Below are positions 1 to 7,375 of a stretch of 64,000 nucleotides of DNA, piece after piece. The DNA is from Paenibacillus alba. GTDB lineage: Bacteria; Bacillota; Bacilli; Paenibacillales; NBRC-103111. Made by a program: the position numbers and the translations under genes. The notes beneath the pieces were generated by a model that searched no databases, was not told the DNA's origin, and was given only the letters and a program-made list of their open reading frames with translations. The number at the start of each line of letters is the position of its first letter. Within the stretch, counting starts at the first letter, position 1. Location: positions 1 through 64,000 of the forward strand of contig NZ_JABMKZ010000041.1 of NCBI RefSeq assembly GCF_013204855.1, read 5' to 3'.

Positions 1-77
1 GAAATACTCCGCTCGACTTGCATGTATTAGGCACGCCGCCAGCGTTCGTCCTGAGCCAGGATCAAACTCTCCATAGT
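1..77 (-). rRNA. rrs: 16S ribosomal RNA, 5' end only (partial)
   Basis: Read on the minus strand, the first 77 bases are the 5' end of a bacterial 16S rRNA, including the universal primer-27F region (AGAGTTTGATCCTGGCTCAG). The rest of the gene lies outside the window. The mature 5' end is placed by analogy with Bacillus 16S and may be off by a few bases. The same neighbourhood (an rrn operon beside pdaB/kbaA/gerD) is known from B. subtilis. Confidence 0.97.
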
Positions 78-255
78 AGCGAACGATTGCTCGTCCGTAT
101 ATCTGAAAGCTGAAATGCTCAATTGACTTGCTAGCGAGATTTTGCAATCTCTTTTTTGAACGATTGCTCGTTCGTGCTTACTCACTCGTTGTTCAGTTTT
201 CAAAGATCAATTTCTCTCTTTATTTCATCGCCTTCCGTTTAGCGGCGACTTTTTC
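78..255 (-). other. 16S rRNA leader with boxA-like antitermination signal
   Basis: This transcribed leader lies between promoter P2 and mature 16S. At 189-210 the minus strand reads TGATCTTTGAAAACTGAAC, the boxA-containing sequence typical of Bacillus rRNA leaders, where NusB/S10 antitermination assembles. A 14-bp direct repeat (81-94 and 158-171) flanks the processing region. No open reading frame here is credible. Confidence 0.7.
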
Positions 256-285
256 AATATACCACAGCGACTTAGCACAATGCAA
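256..285 (-). promoter_or_regulatory. rRNA promoter P2 (sigma-A)
   Basis: On the minus strand a -35 TTGCAT (280-285) and a -10 TATATT (256-261) are separated by 18 bp, just upstream of the rRNA leader. Position and quality fit an rrn P2 promoter. Confidence 0.65.
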
Positions 286-361
286 GTTTTATTTTCAAGA
301 ACTTTTAAAATTCTTTTCAACAACGCTCTTGCTTGTCCACCTTTTCGAAGGGGCGAGATAT

Positions 362-391
362 AAAATACCATAGAAAGAGAGGGTAAGTCAA
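362..391 (-). promoter_or_regulatory. Candidate rRNA promoter P1 (sigma-A)
   Basis: On the minus strand TTGACT (386-391) and TATTTT (362-367) are 18 bp apart, about 105 bp upstream of P2, giving the usual tandem rrn arrangement. The -35 lies in the loop of the hairpin that ends the upstream gene. Confidence 0.5.
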
Positions 392-403
392 GAACTACCC
401 TCT
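378..403 (-). terminator. Hairpin terminator after the 402-632 hypothetical gene
   Basis: An 8-bp perfect stem (AGAGGGTA / TACCCTCT) with a 10-nt loop overlaps the stop codon of the small gene. The minus-strand downstream tract is only CTTTCT, so termination may be incomplete. On the plus strand the stem is followed by a long T run. Confidence 0.5.
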
Positions 404-632
404 ATTTTTTTTGAGCCTGATTATTGCGGTTTCTGGCATACTTGGATATTTCCTTTGGTGACGCTAAACGAGCATACATCCTGAAGATGACTTTATATCT
501 GGATTCTATGGCCCCTTTAATTTCTTGATCCATTCGTTTGTCATTAAGATCGAATAGCATTTCATCTAATTCTTTGCGCAAAACATAATCTAACTCTCTG
601 CATTCCCGTTCATTGAACAAAAATCCGAGCAT
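402..632 (-). CDS. Small uncharacterised protein (76 aa)
   Basis: I do not recognise this 76-residue, charged, probably soluble and helical protein. It contains an EREC motif near the N-terminus and ends in a basic, Asn/Gln-rich tail, with no signal peptide or membrane segment. The ATG at 632 is preferred. A TTG at 644 would add four residues, but it lies almost on top of the GAGGGG ribosome-binding site. The gene sits alone between the rrn promoters and a SpoIIM-like gene. A conserved Firmicute protein of unknown role is the likely class; nothing in the sequence gives a function. Confidence 0.6.
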   Translation of the reverse strand: MLGFLFNERECRELDYVLRKELDEMLFDLNDKRMDQEIKGAIESRYKVIFRMYARLASPKEISKYARNRNNQAQKK

Positions 633-784
633 ACATCCATCCAAACCCCTCTCAGCTGTAGAGATTTATGGCACTGCCAGTAATGGGTTAACGGAAGATA
701 AGCCTGATCAAACAGCCCACCTCCTTACCGCTTTACTGTTATGCTCAGATTTTGCCATTTTTATGACAAGGATCTGAAAATATT

Positions 785-1396
785 TTACAGATGCACCAAC
801 CAGTACGTAAGGGTGCTTTCAATAATAGCTGCGAGCAGCAGCAAGACAACAATAGCTACTATAAGCGGCTTCGTGAGAGACATTACTTTCTTCAATTCGA
901 TACTAGCCGTTCTGAGTTTAACGGGAACAAACAGCTGCAAGCCTGATTTCCAAACCAATAATCCTAGCTTAAGCCCGTACGCGCACGCAATCAGAATAAC
1001 CGGAATTTCTATAATGCCATGGGGAAGTATCCCTTTGAGAACTGCCGACAATGCGCTCTCATGTGTCTGCAGGGTGAGTACATAGCCAAGTATCATACCA
1101 TTAGCGACAAGCATAAAGAGCGGTAAAATACCGAAGAGCAATCCAAGAAAAATAATAAGGACAGACTTAATAGCATTATTCAAAAAAATGATTACAAAAT
1201 ACCAAATTTGTGGATTGTCTTTGTTGCTAAGTGACTGGCTAATCGACTTAAGCCCCTGAATTTGCCCTTCTAGAAAGTGCGAGAACTGACTTGAATTGGA
1301 CCAGCCCAAGTAAAAGCTGAATGCAAATACCAACACAACTACGATGAAATAATGTTTCATTTCTTTAAAATGGTGAAGCAGCGGTTTGAATGTCAT
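785..1396 (-). CDS. Stage II sporulation protein M-like membrane protein
   Basis: This 203-residue polytopic membrane protein has about five hydrophobic segments and the SpoIIM/DUF95-family signature GILPHGIIEIPVILIA in its second half. SpoIIM acts with SpoIID and SpoIIP in septal peptidoglycan hydrolysis during engulfment; this family also has non-engulfment paralogues. The ATG at 1396 is chosen because GGAGG lies 8 bases upstream. An upstream in-frame ATG at 1423 has no ribosome-binding site. The gene is divergent from pdaB. In B. subtilis spoIIM maps elsewhere, so this may be a paralogue rather than the engulfment protein itself. Confidence 0.75.
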   Translation of the reverse strand: MTFKPLLHHFKEMKHYFIVVVLVFAFSFYLGWSNSSQFSHFLEGQIQGLKSISQSLSNKDNPQIWYFVIIFLNNAIKSVLIIFLGLLFGILPLFMLVANGMILGYVLTLQTHESALSAVLKGILPHGIIEIPVILIACAYGLKLGLLVWKSGLQLFVPVKLRTASIELKKVMSLTKPLIVAIVVLLLLAAIIESTLTYWLVHL

Positions 1397-1438
1397 CTTC
1401 CATTCCTCCAATTTCGGAAGCATAAGTCCTGTGTACGA

Positions 1439-1467
1439 GCATACAGTATTTAATAAAGAGTATACAA
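1439..1467 (+). promoter_or_regulatory. Candidate sporulation (sigma-G/sigma-E type) promoter of pdaB
   Basis: GCATA (1439-1443) and TATACAA (1461-1467) are 17 bp apart, about 47 bp before the pdaB start. This resembles forespore or mother-cell promoters and fits the sporulation control of pdaB in B. subtilis. The match is partial. Confidence 0.35.
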
Positions 1468-1513
1468 GCCTTGCCTGCCCAGGACGAGGTTTACAAGGAG
1501 GTACAAGCTACGG

Positions 1514-2296
1514 ATGAACTACTTTTTCGTTGTCAACGCTAGGAAATTCAAACAATATGTGTTTATTGCGCTTGCTATTGTGTTCGCGGGAGCAATCGTC
1601 TATTCCGAGCAAAGCAATGTATCTGTTTTCTCAAACACGGAACCTTCGGCTATTTATAGTGTCCAGACGGAGAGAAAGGTCATTGCCCTGACCTTCGATA
1701 TTTCCTGGGGTGAGAAGCGTGCAGAGCCTATTTTAAAAATACTTAAAGATAAAGGTGTGAATGATGCGACTTTCTTTCTATCCTCCCCCTGGAGTAAAAG
1801 CCACCCAGAAATTGTCGAAAAGATCAAAAAAGATGGCTTTGAAATCGGCAGTCATGGGAACAAACACGACAATTACAGCACGCTTAGTGACGAGGAAATA
1901 CGCAGGCAAATCAGTACAGCACACGGTATTTTGACGGAATTGATCGGAAAAGAGCCGAATTTGATACGGCTACCCAATGGCGACTTCGACAAACGGGTTC
2001 TGCGGATTGCAGAGGACTTGGGCTATTCTGTTATTCAATGGGACACCGATTCGCAAGATTGGTTAAACAAAGGGGTCGATACCATTATTAATCGCGTCGT
2101 CTCCAAAGCTCATCCCGGAGACATCGTCCTCCTGCATGCCAGCGATTCTTCCCAGCAAACACATGAAGCACTCCCTGTCATCATTGATCAGTTAAAATCC
2201 AAAGGTTATGAGTTCGTTACCGTAAGCGAGTTAATCAAACAAACCAAAGTGGAAACAACGCCAGTAGAAGATCGCGCGATGAAGCAAATTCAATAA
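1514..2296 (+). CDS. pdaB: Spore polysaccharide deacetylase PdaB
   Basis: This is a 260-residue, probably membrane-anchored carbohydrate esterase family 4 (NodB) protein. One transmembrane segment spans about residues 16-31. The NodB domain follows: TFD at 60-62 supplies the first metal-binding Asp, SHGNKH at 113-118 the metal-binding His pair, then RLPNG and LLHAS motifs. PdaB is needed for cortex and spore maintenance in B. subtilis (length 254). AAGGAGG lies 12 bases before the ATG. The pdaB-kbaA-gerD neighbourhood next to an rrn operon is the B. subtilis order. The gene is convergent with kbaA across a shared terminator. Confidence 0.92.
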   Translation: MNYFFVVNARKFKQYVFIALAIVFAGAIVYSEQSNVSVFSNTEPSAIYSVQTERKVIALTFDISWGEKRAEPILKILKDKGVNDATFFLSSPWSKSHPEIVEKIKKDGFEIGSHGNKHDNYSTLSDEEIRRQISTAHGILTELIGKEPNLIRLPNGDFDKRVLRIAEDLGYSVIQWDTDSQDWLNKGVDTIINRVVSKAHPGDIVLLHASDSSQQTHEALPVIIDQLKSKGYEFVTVSELIKQTKVETTPVEDRAMKQIQ

Positions 2297-2309
2297 GGGT
2301 CTGTACGAA

Positions 2310-2337
2310 AAAAAGAGCTAAGTGATTAGCTCTTTTT
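2310..2337. terminator. Bidirectional terminator between pdaB and kbaA
   Basis: A perfect 12-bp stem (AAAAAGAGCTAA / TTAGCTCTTTTT) with a 4-base loop has A/T runs on both sides, so it can end both convergent transcripts. The kbaA stop codon is within the stem. Confidence 0.85.
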
Positions 2338-2922
2338 GTTATCTAATATTTTATGTAGGATGAGGATTTGCCATGCATTACATACAAGCAATGGGGCTAA
2401 CATGAAGAAGCTCGATGCTGCATTATCCAGCTTAAGCGCAGGCACAGCTTCCAAAACAGTTACCGCACACATGAAAAACAAAGTCGGGATAAACGCATTT
2501 CGATTCGTCATTTTTACTTTCCAGTAAGCAACGCCTAACGAAATAATTAATATAAGGATTGGCAACACTATGTAACTGAATACCGAGCCGGTGCCTTCAA
2601 AATTAGTCATTCTGAGATAGACGAGGTCAAACAATACAACAATGACAACGGCAAGCTGCAAGAGATCCCATACCGTTTTGGATCGAATAATCCCCACAGC
2701 AATAAATCTTACAATTAGATAAGCAAAAAAGCCCATTTGGCTGAGTACACTGATGGTTGCCCCACCAAGAAGCATGTTCAGCACATTAAATCCAACCGCC
2801 GATAACCCCATGACAGAAAATTCTTTGTCGGAATATTGTAATATGAGTCCAATAACTATAGATACAACCATTCCTAATAATAGTGTTGTCCAAAATAAAT
2901 GAAACCATTTACGCAACGTCAA
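2326..2922 (-). CDS. kbaA: KinB-signalling pathway activation protein KbaA
   Basis: This 198-residue integral membrane protein has about six hydrophobic helices. KbaA is required for KinB kinase activity feeding the Spo0 phosphorelay at sporulation onset in B. subtilis, where it is also 198 residues and lies between gerD and pdaB, as here. The start is taken as TTG at 2922, with GGAGG 8 bases upstream. The in-frame ATG at 2928 is only two bases from the Shine-Dalgarno. Its last codons form one arm of the shared terminator hairpin. Confidence 0.85.
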   Translation of the reverse strand: MTLRKWFHLFWTTLLLGMVVSIVIGLILQYSDKEFSVMGLSAVGFNVLNMLLGGATISVLSQMGFFAYLIVRFIAVGIIRSKTVWDLLQLAVVIVVLFDLVYLRMTNFEGTGSVFSYIVLPILILIISLGVAYWKVKMTNRNAFIPTLFFMCAVTVLEAVPALKLDNAASSFFMLAPLLVCNAWQILILHKILDNKKS

Positions 2923-2996
2923 GATCATTACCTCCACACTTCAACTCTAATTGTTAATTGTACCAACGTTTGAGATAAAAAGCCAATGAATCCCCC

Positions 2997-3025
2997 TTAT
3001 AATATCTCCCTAACCACACATACTA
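2997..3025 (+). promoter_or_regulatory. Candidate sigma-G promoter of gerD
   Basis: The heptamer CATACTA (3019-3025) is a perfect sigma-G -10. TTATA at 2997-3001 is a weak -35 with a 17-bp spacer. gerD is a sigma-G gene in B. subtilis, which supports the reading. ATG follows at 3059. Confidence 0.5.
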
Positions 3026-3058
3026 ACATTATTAAGCTAGGGAAGGGAGCATGCTTTT

Positions 3059-3850
3059 ATGTTCATAAGAAGGCTAAGAAAACTGCAAGTCTTACCGTTC
3101 ATTTCAATCGCTTTGCTTCTCTCATCGTGTGGGTCTGATAATTCATCACAAGGTCAATCTCAAGCCAATACGTATAAAGAACAAAAGACCATGGTGCTCG
3201 ACATCCTCAAGTCAGATGATGGTAAAAAAGCCATTAGCGCTGCAAACCGCAGCATCATGAATGGCGATGTTGGGACCAATAGCATTGCTGGTCAATCTCA
3301 AATCAAACTTCTTTCGGCGAATGAATCTTTACAGCTGCAAATGGCCGTTAAGGATGTTCTCACAGCCAAAGAAAATAATATGTTCCTTACCGACATGATG
3401 AAGGATCCCAAGTTTGCGGGAGATTTCGCCAAGGCGATTCAAAAGGAAACGAAGCAGATGTTTAAAGAGCTGCTCAAAGATCCTGAATACCAAAAATCGC
3501 TCGTTGATGTGATGAAAAATCCAGATTACGAGAAAATGATGCTAGATGTTATGAAAACAGCCTCCTATCGTCAGCAAATGATGACCGTCATGGAGGAATC
3601 CATCCAGAGTCCCCTATTCCGCTCACATATGGTAGATCTGCTTAAGTCAGCCATTGCGCAGCAAAGTAAACCGGATCAAATGCCTACAGCCAAAAGCGCA
3701 GATAAGAAATCTGGCGGCGGCGGTGGCGGCGGGGAAAGTAAAAGCGGAGATGATAAGCAGAAGGACGAAAAAAGCGATTCCAGTTCCGAGGACTCGGACC
3801 AGCAAGATGACAAGAAGAAAAAGAAGGACTCCGGTTCTTCCGAATCATAG
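3059..3850 (+). CDS. gerD: Spore germination lipoprotein GerD
   Basis: This 263-residue lipoprotein has a signal peptide at residues 1-23, ending in the lipobox LLLSSC with lipidated Cys24. The central region, about 40-210, is helical and rich in KDP/MKNP-type repeats, as in GerD, the scaffold that clusters germinant receptors in the spore inner membrane (germinosome). The last ~45 residues are low complexity: a run of seven Gly, then an acidic/Lys/Ser tail. That makes it longer than B. subtilis GerD (about 185 residues). The start is fixed by GGGAAGGGA upstream; an earlier ATG at 3051 is out of frame and closes quickly. Confidence 0.9.
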   Translation: MFIRRLRKLQVLPFISIALLLSSCGSDNSSQGQSQANTYKEQKTMVLDILKSDDGKKAISAANRSIMNGDVGTNSIAGQSQIKLLSANESLQLQMAVKDVLTAKENNMFLTDMMKDPKFAGDFAKAIQKETKQMFKELLKDPEYQKSLVDVMKNPDYEKMMLDVMKTASYRQQMMTVMEESIQSPLFRSHMVDLLKSAIAQQSKPDQMPTAKSADKKSGGGGGGGESKSGDDKQKDEKSDSSSEDSDQQDDKKKKKDSGSSES

Positions 3851-3856
3851 GCCAAC

Positions 3857-3894
3857 AAAAAGGGCGCGCGGACTTTCATCCGCATGCCCTTTTT
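3857..3894. terminator. Bidirectional terminator between gerD and salA
   Basis: Stem AAAAAGGGC...GCCCTTTTT with an inner GCGGA/TCCGC stem, A/T-rich on both flanks, serves both convergent genes. Confidence 0.85.
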
Positions 3895-3899
3895 GTTGT

Positions 3900-4994
3900 T
3901 TACTTCTCTAATTTGTTAATGATTGCCGCGGCCATTTCGAGGTACAACTGGCCTGTATTGGAGTCCTGCTTGTACACGGATGGAGAATAATCAATTTCGG
4001 AAATATGATTGTCTGGAGCTCCTAGTGGAATCTGCGCCAATAGTTCACTATGCAGATCTTCCGCCAGCTTTGCTCCGCCGCCTTTGCCGAACACATAATC
4101 TTTGGTGCCATCCTTGCTTTCGTAATAAGACATATTCTCAACAATACCTAGAATCTCATGGTTGGTTTGAATCGCCATAGCCCCCGCTCTGGCTGCCACA
4201 AAAGCCGCTGTCGCATGCGGGGTAGTCACGATGACCTCTTTGCTCTGAGGAATCAATTGATGCACGTCCAAAGCAACGTCACCGGTGCCTGGAGGAAGAT
4301 CTAACAGTATATATTCAACATCTCCCCAATTAACTTCATTGAAGAAATTCCGCAGCATTTTGCCCAACATAGGTCCACGCCAAACAACGGGTGCATTGTC
4401 TTGTACAAAGAAACCCATAGAGATCACTTTAACGCCAAACTTCTCAACCGGAATAATGACATTGTCAACAAGCTTTGGCTGTTCTTCTATGCCCATCATA
4501 TCCGGAATGCTAAAGCCATATATATCGGCATCAATAATGCCCACTTTCTTGCCTTGCCGAGCCAAAGCTACAGCCAAATTAACCGTTACCGTGGATTTAC
4601 CAACTCCACCCTTGCCGCTGGCAATGGCGATGAATTCAACTGTAGACTTTTCTCCTAAAATAGGTTGGTCAATCGGCGGTTGAACAGGTTGCGTAGATTT
4701 CGGCTGCTCTGCCGATGCTGCATCGTTATTCCCAATCTGATTGCGCTCATAATCGGTCATAAGTCTAAAACGTACATGTACTTGGGCTGCACCCAATTTC
4801 TCTAAGGTTTGGCTTATGTAGGATTTGGCCTTCTCTTTGAAAGCCTCATCTTCTGATGTAATAATCAGGCTTAATGATACGTTCTCGCCGTTAAACAAGA
4901 CGTCTCTAATTAAATTAAGCTCAACAACACTTTTGTTATACTGAGGTTCTATAAGAGGTTTTAATGCTTCAAACAGCTGATCTTTCGTTATCAT
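3900..4994 (-). CDS. salA: Mrp/ApbC-family P-loop ATPase (SalA)
   Basis: This 364-residue protein belongs to the Mrp/NBP35 iron-sulfur carrier family. An N-terminal MIP18-like domain (about residues 1-90) is followed by a Pro/Gln-rich linker and a deviant Walker A motif GKGGVGKST (about 127-135), then a DADIYG switch motif and LLDLPPGTGD. Family members load or carry Fe-S clusters. The B. subtilis orthologue SalA also regulates scoC. The ATG at 4994 is chosen; GTG two codons earlier is a close alternative. It sits between gerD and cwlD as in B. subtilis. Confidence 0.9.
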   Translation of the reverse strand: MITKDQLFEALKPLIEPQYNKSVVELNLIRDVLFNGENVSLSLIITSEDEAFKEKAKSYISQTLEKLGAAQVHVRFRLMTDYERNQIGNNDAASAEQPKSTQPVQPPIDQPILGEKSTVEFIAIASGKGGVGKSTVTVNLAVALARQGKKVGIIDADIYGFSIPDMMGIEEQPKLVDNVIIPVEKFGVKVISMGFFVQDNAPVVWRGPMLGKMLRNFFNEVNWGDVEYILLDLPPGTGDVALDVHQLIPQSKEVIVTTPHATAAFVAARAGAMAIQTNHEILGIVENMSYYESKDGTKDYVFGKGGGAKLAEDLHSELLAQIPLGAPDNHISEIDYSPSVYKQDSNTGQLYLEMAAAIINKLEK

Positions 4995-5054
4995 AGCCAC
5001 ACCGCACCTTTATTTAGACATCGTATTTGTGGCTTTTATTATAACACATTCTGA

Positions 5055-5810
5055 TTAAGAACCCACTTTTTCCCCAGCAAAATATCGCAGCACCCCTTGA
5101 TAAATCGAAGCCGCTATCTTTCTCTGATATTTTTCATCAGCCAATAACCGCGCTTCCTCCGGATTTGAAAGAAAGCCTACTTCAATTAACGCACTAGGAA
5201 TTTTTAAGGCTTTTAATAAATAAACGGTCTTGTCCGCTAGCTTGGCGACACGATCGGTATTTTCCAGATTTCTCTTAAGTTCAAGCTGTATGAGGGAAGC
5301 CAAATTCGGATTATTGGGATTATTCGCATAGTAGAACGTTTGTGCGCCTTTCCATTTTGGAGAGGGAATGCTGTTTAAATGCACACTAAGAAACAGATCC
5401 ACATCCTTATCGTTGATAAGATCCGCACGATTGTGAAGATCTTCTGTTTTTCTCTTACTATAGCCTTTGGTACCTGGCTCAGCCAGATCCGTATCTGTTT
5501 CCCTTGTCATAATGACGAGAGCTCCGGCTTGCTGCAAGTAATCCCGCAATTGCAAGGTGATGGCAAGATTAATATCTTTCTCAATCACCCCTTCCTTGCT
5601 TGAAGCACCGCCATCTGGCCCTCCATGCCCAGCATCTAAAGCAATCGTTTTGCCTGACAAGGGCAGGCTCCAATCGGACCAGGTTTTCGTAGCCGGCAGC
5701 TCATAGGCATAGATGAATACGACCAGAGCGACCAACAAGGTCGAAAGGACAAGCTTAAGACTACTGTTAAAAGTCAGCCAAACGACCAACCTCTTCTTCC
5801 TTTTGCGCAT
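5055..5810 (-). CDS. cwlD: Germination N-acetylmuramoyl-L-alanine amidase CwlD
   Basis: This 251-residue amidase_3 enzyme needed for muramic-delta-lactam in spore cortex has an N-terminal membrane anchor at about residues 17-37. The zinc-site motif GHGGPDGG (61-68, with His62) follows, then the Glu in EKDINL, SVHLNS with the second His, and the C-terminal LIEVGFLSN. The ATG at 5810 is preceded by GAGGTGG at good spacing. A longer frame to 5963 is rejected because it overlaps the sat remnant and lacks a ribosome-binding site. With PdaA-type deacetylases CwlD makes the cortex recognisable to germination lytic enzymes. Confidence 0.92.
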   Translation of the reverse strand: MRKRKKRLVVWLTFNSSLKLVLSTLLVALVVFIYAYELPATKTWSDWSLPLSGKTIALDAGHGGPDGGASSKEGVIEKDINLAITLQLRDYLQQAGALVIMTRETDTDLAEPGTKGYSKRKTEDLHNRADLINDKDVDLFLSVHLNSIPSPKWKGAQTFYYANNPNNPNLASLIQLELKRNLENTDRVAKLADKTVYLLKALKIPSALIEVGFLSNPEEARLLADEKYQRKIAASIYQGVLRYFAGEKVGS

Positions 5811-5890
5811 AAAAAATCCACCTCTGTTCCCCATAGACTCTGTATCATCTATATGGGACAGGGTGGACAAATATACCTTGCTTACACTTG

Positions 5891-6421
5891 TTATCCAGGG
5901 TCTTTCAGACCTTCGACAAGAACTTCCGCTACTTCTGGACGCGTGAACTCCGGAGGCGGGCATTGGCCACCTCGAAGCAAACTGCGCACCTTTGTACCAG
6001 ACAGTGTCATATGGTGAGATTTATCGTGCGGACACGTTTTGCTTGAAGCCATGTTGCCGCATTTGGCACAAAAGAAGCTGTGTTCGAAGAATAATGGCGT
6101 AATCCCGATCTCTTCTGCAGTAAAGCTGCTGAAAATCTCTTGCGCTTCATACGTGCCATAGTAATCGCCTACACCTGCGTGATCGCGTCCAACGATGAAA
6201 TGGGTACAACCATAGTTTCTTCGTACAATCGCATGTAGAATCGCCTCACGAGGGCCTGCGTAACGCATAGCAGCTGGGTAAACCCTTGGGAAAGTACGAT
6301 CTTTGGGATAGTAATACACGAATTTGTTTCAATGAAGTTGCTAAGCGAAGAAGTTATCTCTTTGTTCTGCAGGAACCAAGAGGTTAATCAAAGAACCACC
6401 ATGAGGTTGTATCGTTGCCAT
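5891..6421 (-). pseudogene. sat: Sulfate adenylyltransferase (sat), internally deleted and frameshifted
   Basis: Downstream of cysH, an ATG at 6421 with GGAGGTG upstream opens the Sat N-terminus (MATIQPHGGSLINLL...). It hits TAG at 6341-6343 after 26 codons. Another frame continues with LATSLKQIRV, and at about 6318 a third frame resumes directly with the family C-terminal third (YYPKDRTF, AMRYAGPREA, GRDHAGVGDYYGTY, FFEHSFFCAKC). An intact Bacillus-type Sat has about 380 residues, so roughly 200 codons, including the ATP-binding HxxH region, are missing. ATP sulfurylase activity from this locus is very unlikely. The C-terminal fragment (GTG at 6319, 142 aa) could still be translated. Confidence 0.85.
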
Positions 6422-6453
6422 ACGTCGCACCTCCATGATATCTAGTTCAATAA

Positions 6454-7146
6454 TTATTTATGGAGTCCACATTCTGTTTTCTCAATACTTGCCCAACGGC
6501 CCGCACGTGGATCTTCACCCTCAGCCACTGGCCGCGTGCAATGTGTGCATCCGATACTTGGGAAATTACGATCATGCAATGGATTATAAATAACGTCATT
6601 CTCACGAATGTAGTTCCAAACATCTTCAGAAGTCCAACCAGCAAGTGGATTGAATTTAATTAAACCAAATTTCACATCATATTCAACTTTTTTCGCATTA
6701 GCGCGTGTTGGCGCTTGATCGCGGCGGATACCAGTGATCCATGCATCATAATTTTTGAGGATATCTGTTAATGGATCTACTTTACGAATGTTGCAGCATT
6801 GGTTTGCATCGCTTTTCCAAAGCTCATCGCCGAATTTCTCAGCTTGCTCATCTAAGGTAAGCTTAGGCAGCACTTGAACAAACTTTGTTCCATAATGCTG
6901 TTCCAAACGATCTCTAGTCTCATAAGTTTCCGCGAAATGAACATTCGTGTCCAAATAAAAAATATCTACATTTGGATTAATCTTTTGCAGCATATCTACA
7001 AGCACAACATCTTCAGCGCCAAAGCTGCAAGCAAGCGTCAAGCTTGGAAAAGTCTCAACCGCTAATTTCAATAAAGCTTCCGGCGATTGATTTTCGAATT
7101 CCTCAGCAGCCTTCGTTACAAAAGCCTCTTTTTCAAAAAGATTCAT
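6454..7146 (-). CDS. cysH: Phosphoadenylyl-/adenylyl-sulfate reductase CysH
   Basis: This 230-residue enzyme reduces (P)APS to sulfite using thioredoxin. The SFGAEDVVL PP-loop-like motif is near residues 41-49. CC at 117-118 and C200/C203 form the CC...CxxC set that binds a 4Fe-4S cluster. The catalytic Cys226 lies in the C-terminal ECGLH. The cluster cysteines mark the Fe-S class that can act on APS and, in Bacillus, PAPS. It is the first gene of a transcript whose next gene, sat, is broken, so its substrate must come from another ATP sulfurylase if the pathway works. Confidence 0.93.
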   Translation of the reverse strand: MNLFEKEAFVTKAAEEFENQSPEALLKLAVETFPSLTLACSFGAEDVVLVDMLQKINPNVDIFYLDTNVHFAETYETRDRLEQHYGTKFVQVLPKLTLDEQAEKFGDELWKSDANQCCNIRKVDPLTDILKNYDAWITGIRRDQAPTRANAKKVEYDVKFGLIKFNPLAGWTSEDVWNYIRENDVIYNPLHDRNFPSIGCTHCTRPVAEGEDPRAGRWASIEKTECGLHK

Positions 7147-7189
7147 GTGAGTACCTCCATTTTTATTTCATCTTTAATCCCGACTGATA

Positions 7190-7204
7190 TTGTATGATTT
7201 ACAA
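7190..7204 (-). promoter_or_regulatory. Inverted repeat at the cysH transcription start
   Basis: TTGTA-N5-TACAA is a perfect dyad immediately downstream of the predicted -10. It is well placed for a repressor operator. The regulator is not identifiable from sequence. Confidence 0.35.
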
Positions 7205-7207
7205 TTA

Positions 7208-7235
7208 ATTATAGCTGAGATCTTTCTTCTGTCAA
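7208..7235 (-). promoter_or_regulatory. cysH promoter (sigma-A)
   Basis: On the minus strand consensus TTGACA (7230-7235) and TATAAT (7208-7213) are 16 bp apart, about 60 bp before the cysH ATG. Both hexamers are perfect. Confidence 0.75.
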
Positions 7236-7310
7236 TGACTTTTCATCATTTTGGTATAAACTTTTGTTATCTTTATGAAAATAGACTCCATCTTGCTAGT
7301 GTATGAACAC

Positions 7311-7350
7311 AAAAAAGAAACCTTTCCAGCAAAATGCCGAAAAGGTTTCT
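7311..7350 (-). terminator. Terminator after rpsI
   Basis: On the minus strand the stem AGAAACCTTTTC/GAAAGGTTTCT is followed by TTTTTT. It ends the rplM-rpsI transcript. Confidence 0.9.
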
Positions 7351-7375
7351 CTTGAGCGCCATAAGACGCCATTTC

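Noticed and set aside
741..1085. Plus-strand 114-residue frame opposite the SpoIIM-like gene
   Set aside because: Antisense to a hydrophobic coding region and without ribosome-binding site.
3654..3911. Frames overlapping the GerD tail in other frames
   Set aside because: Low-complexity repeats give spurious open frames on both strands.
5811..5963. N-terminal extension of CwlD to 302 residues
   Set aside because: It overlaps the sat remnant, has no ribosome-binding site, and a well-placed GAGGTGG precedes the ATG at 5810.
7147..7300. S-box/SAM riboswitch before cysH
   Set aside because: None of the conserved S-box elements or an attenuator hairpin is present; only a promoter and a short dyad are seen.
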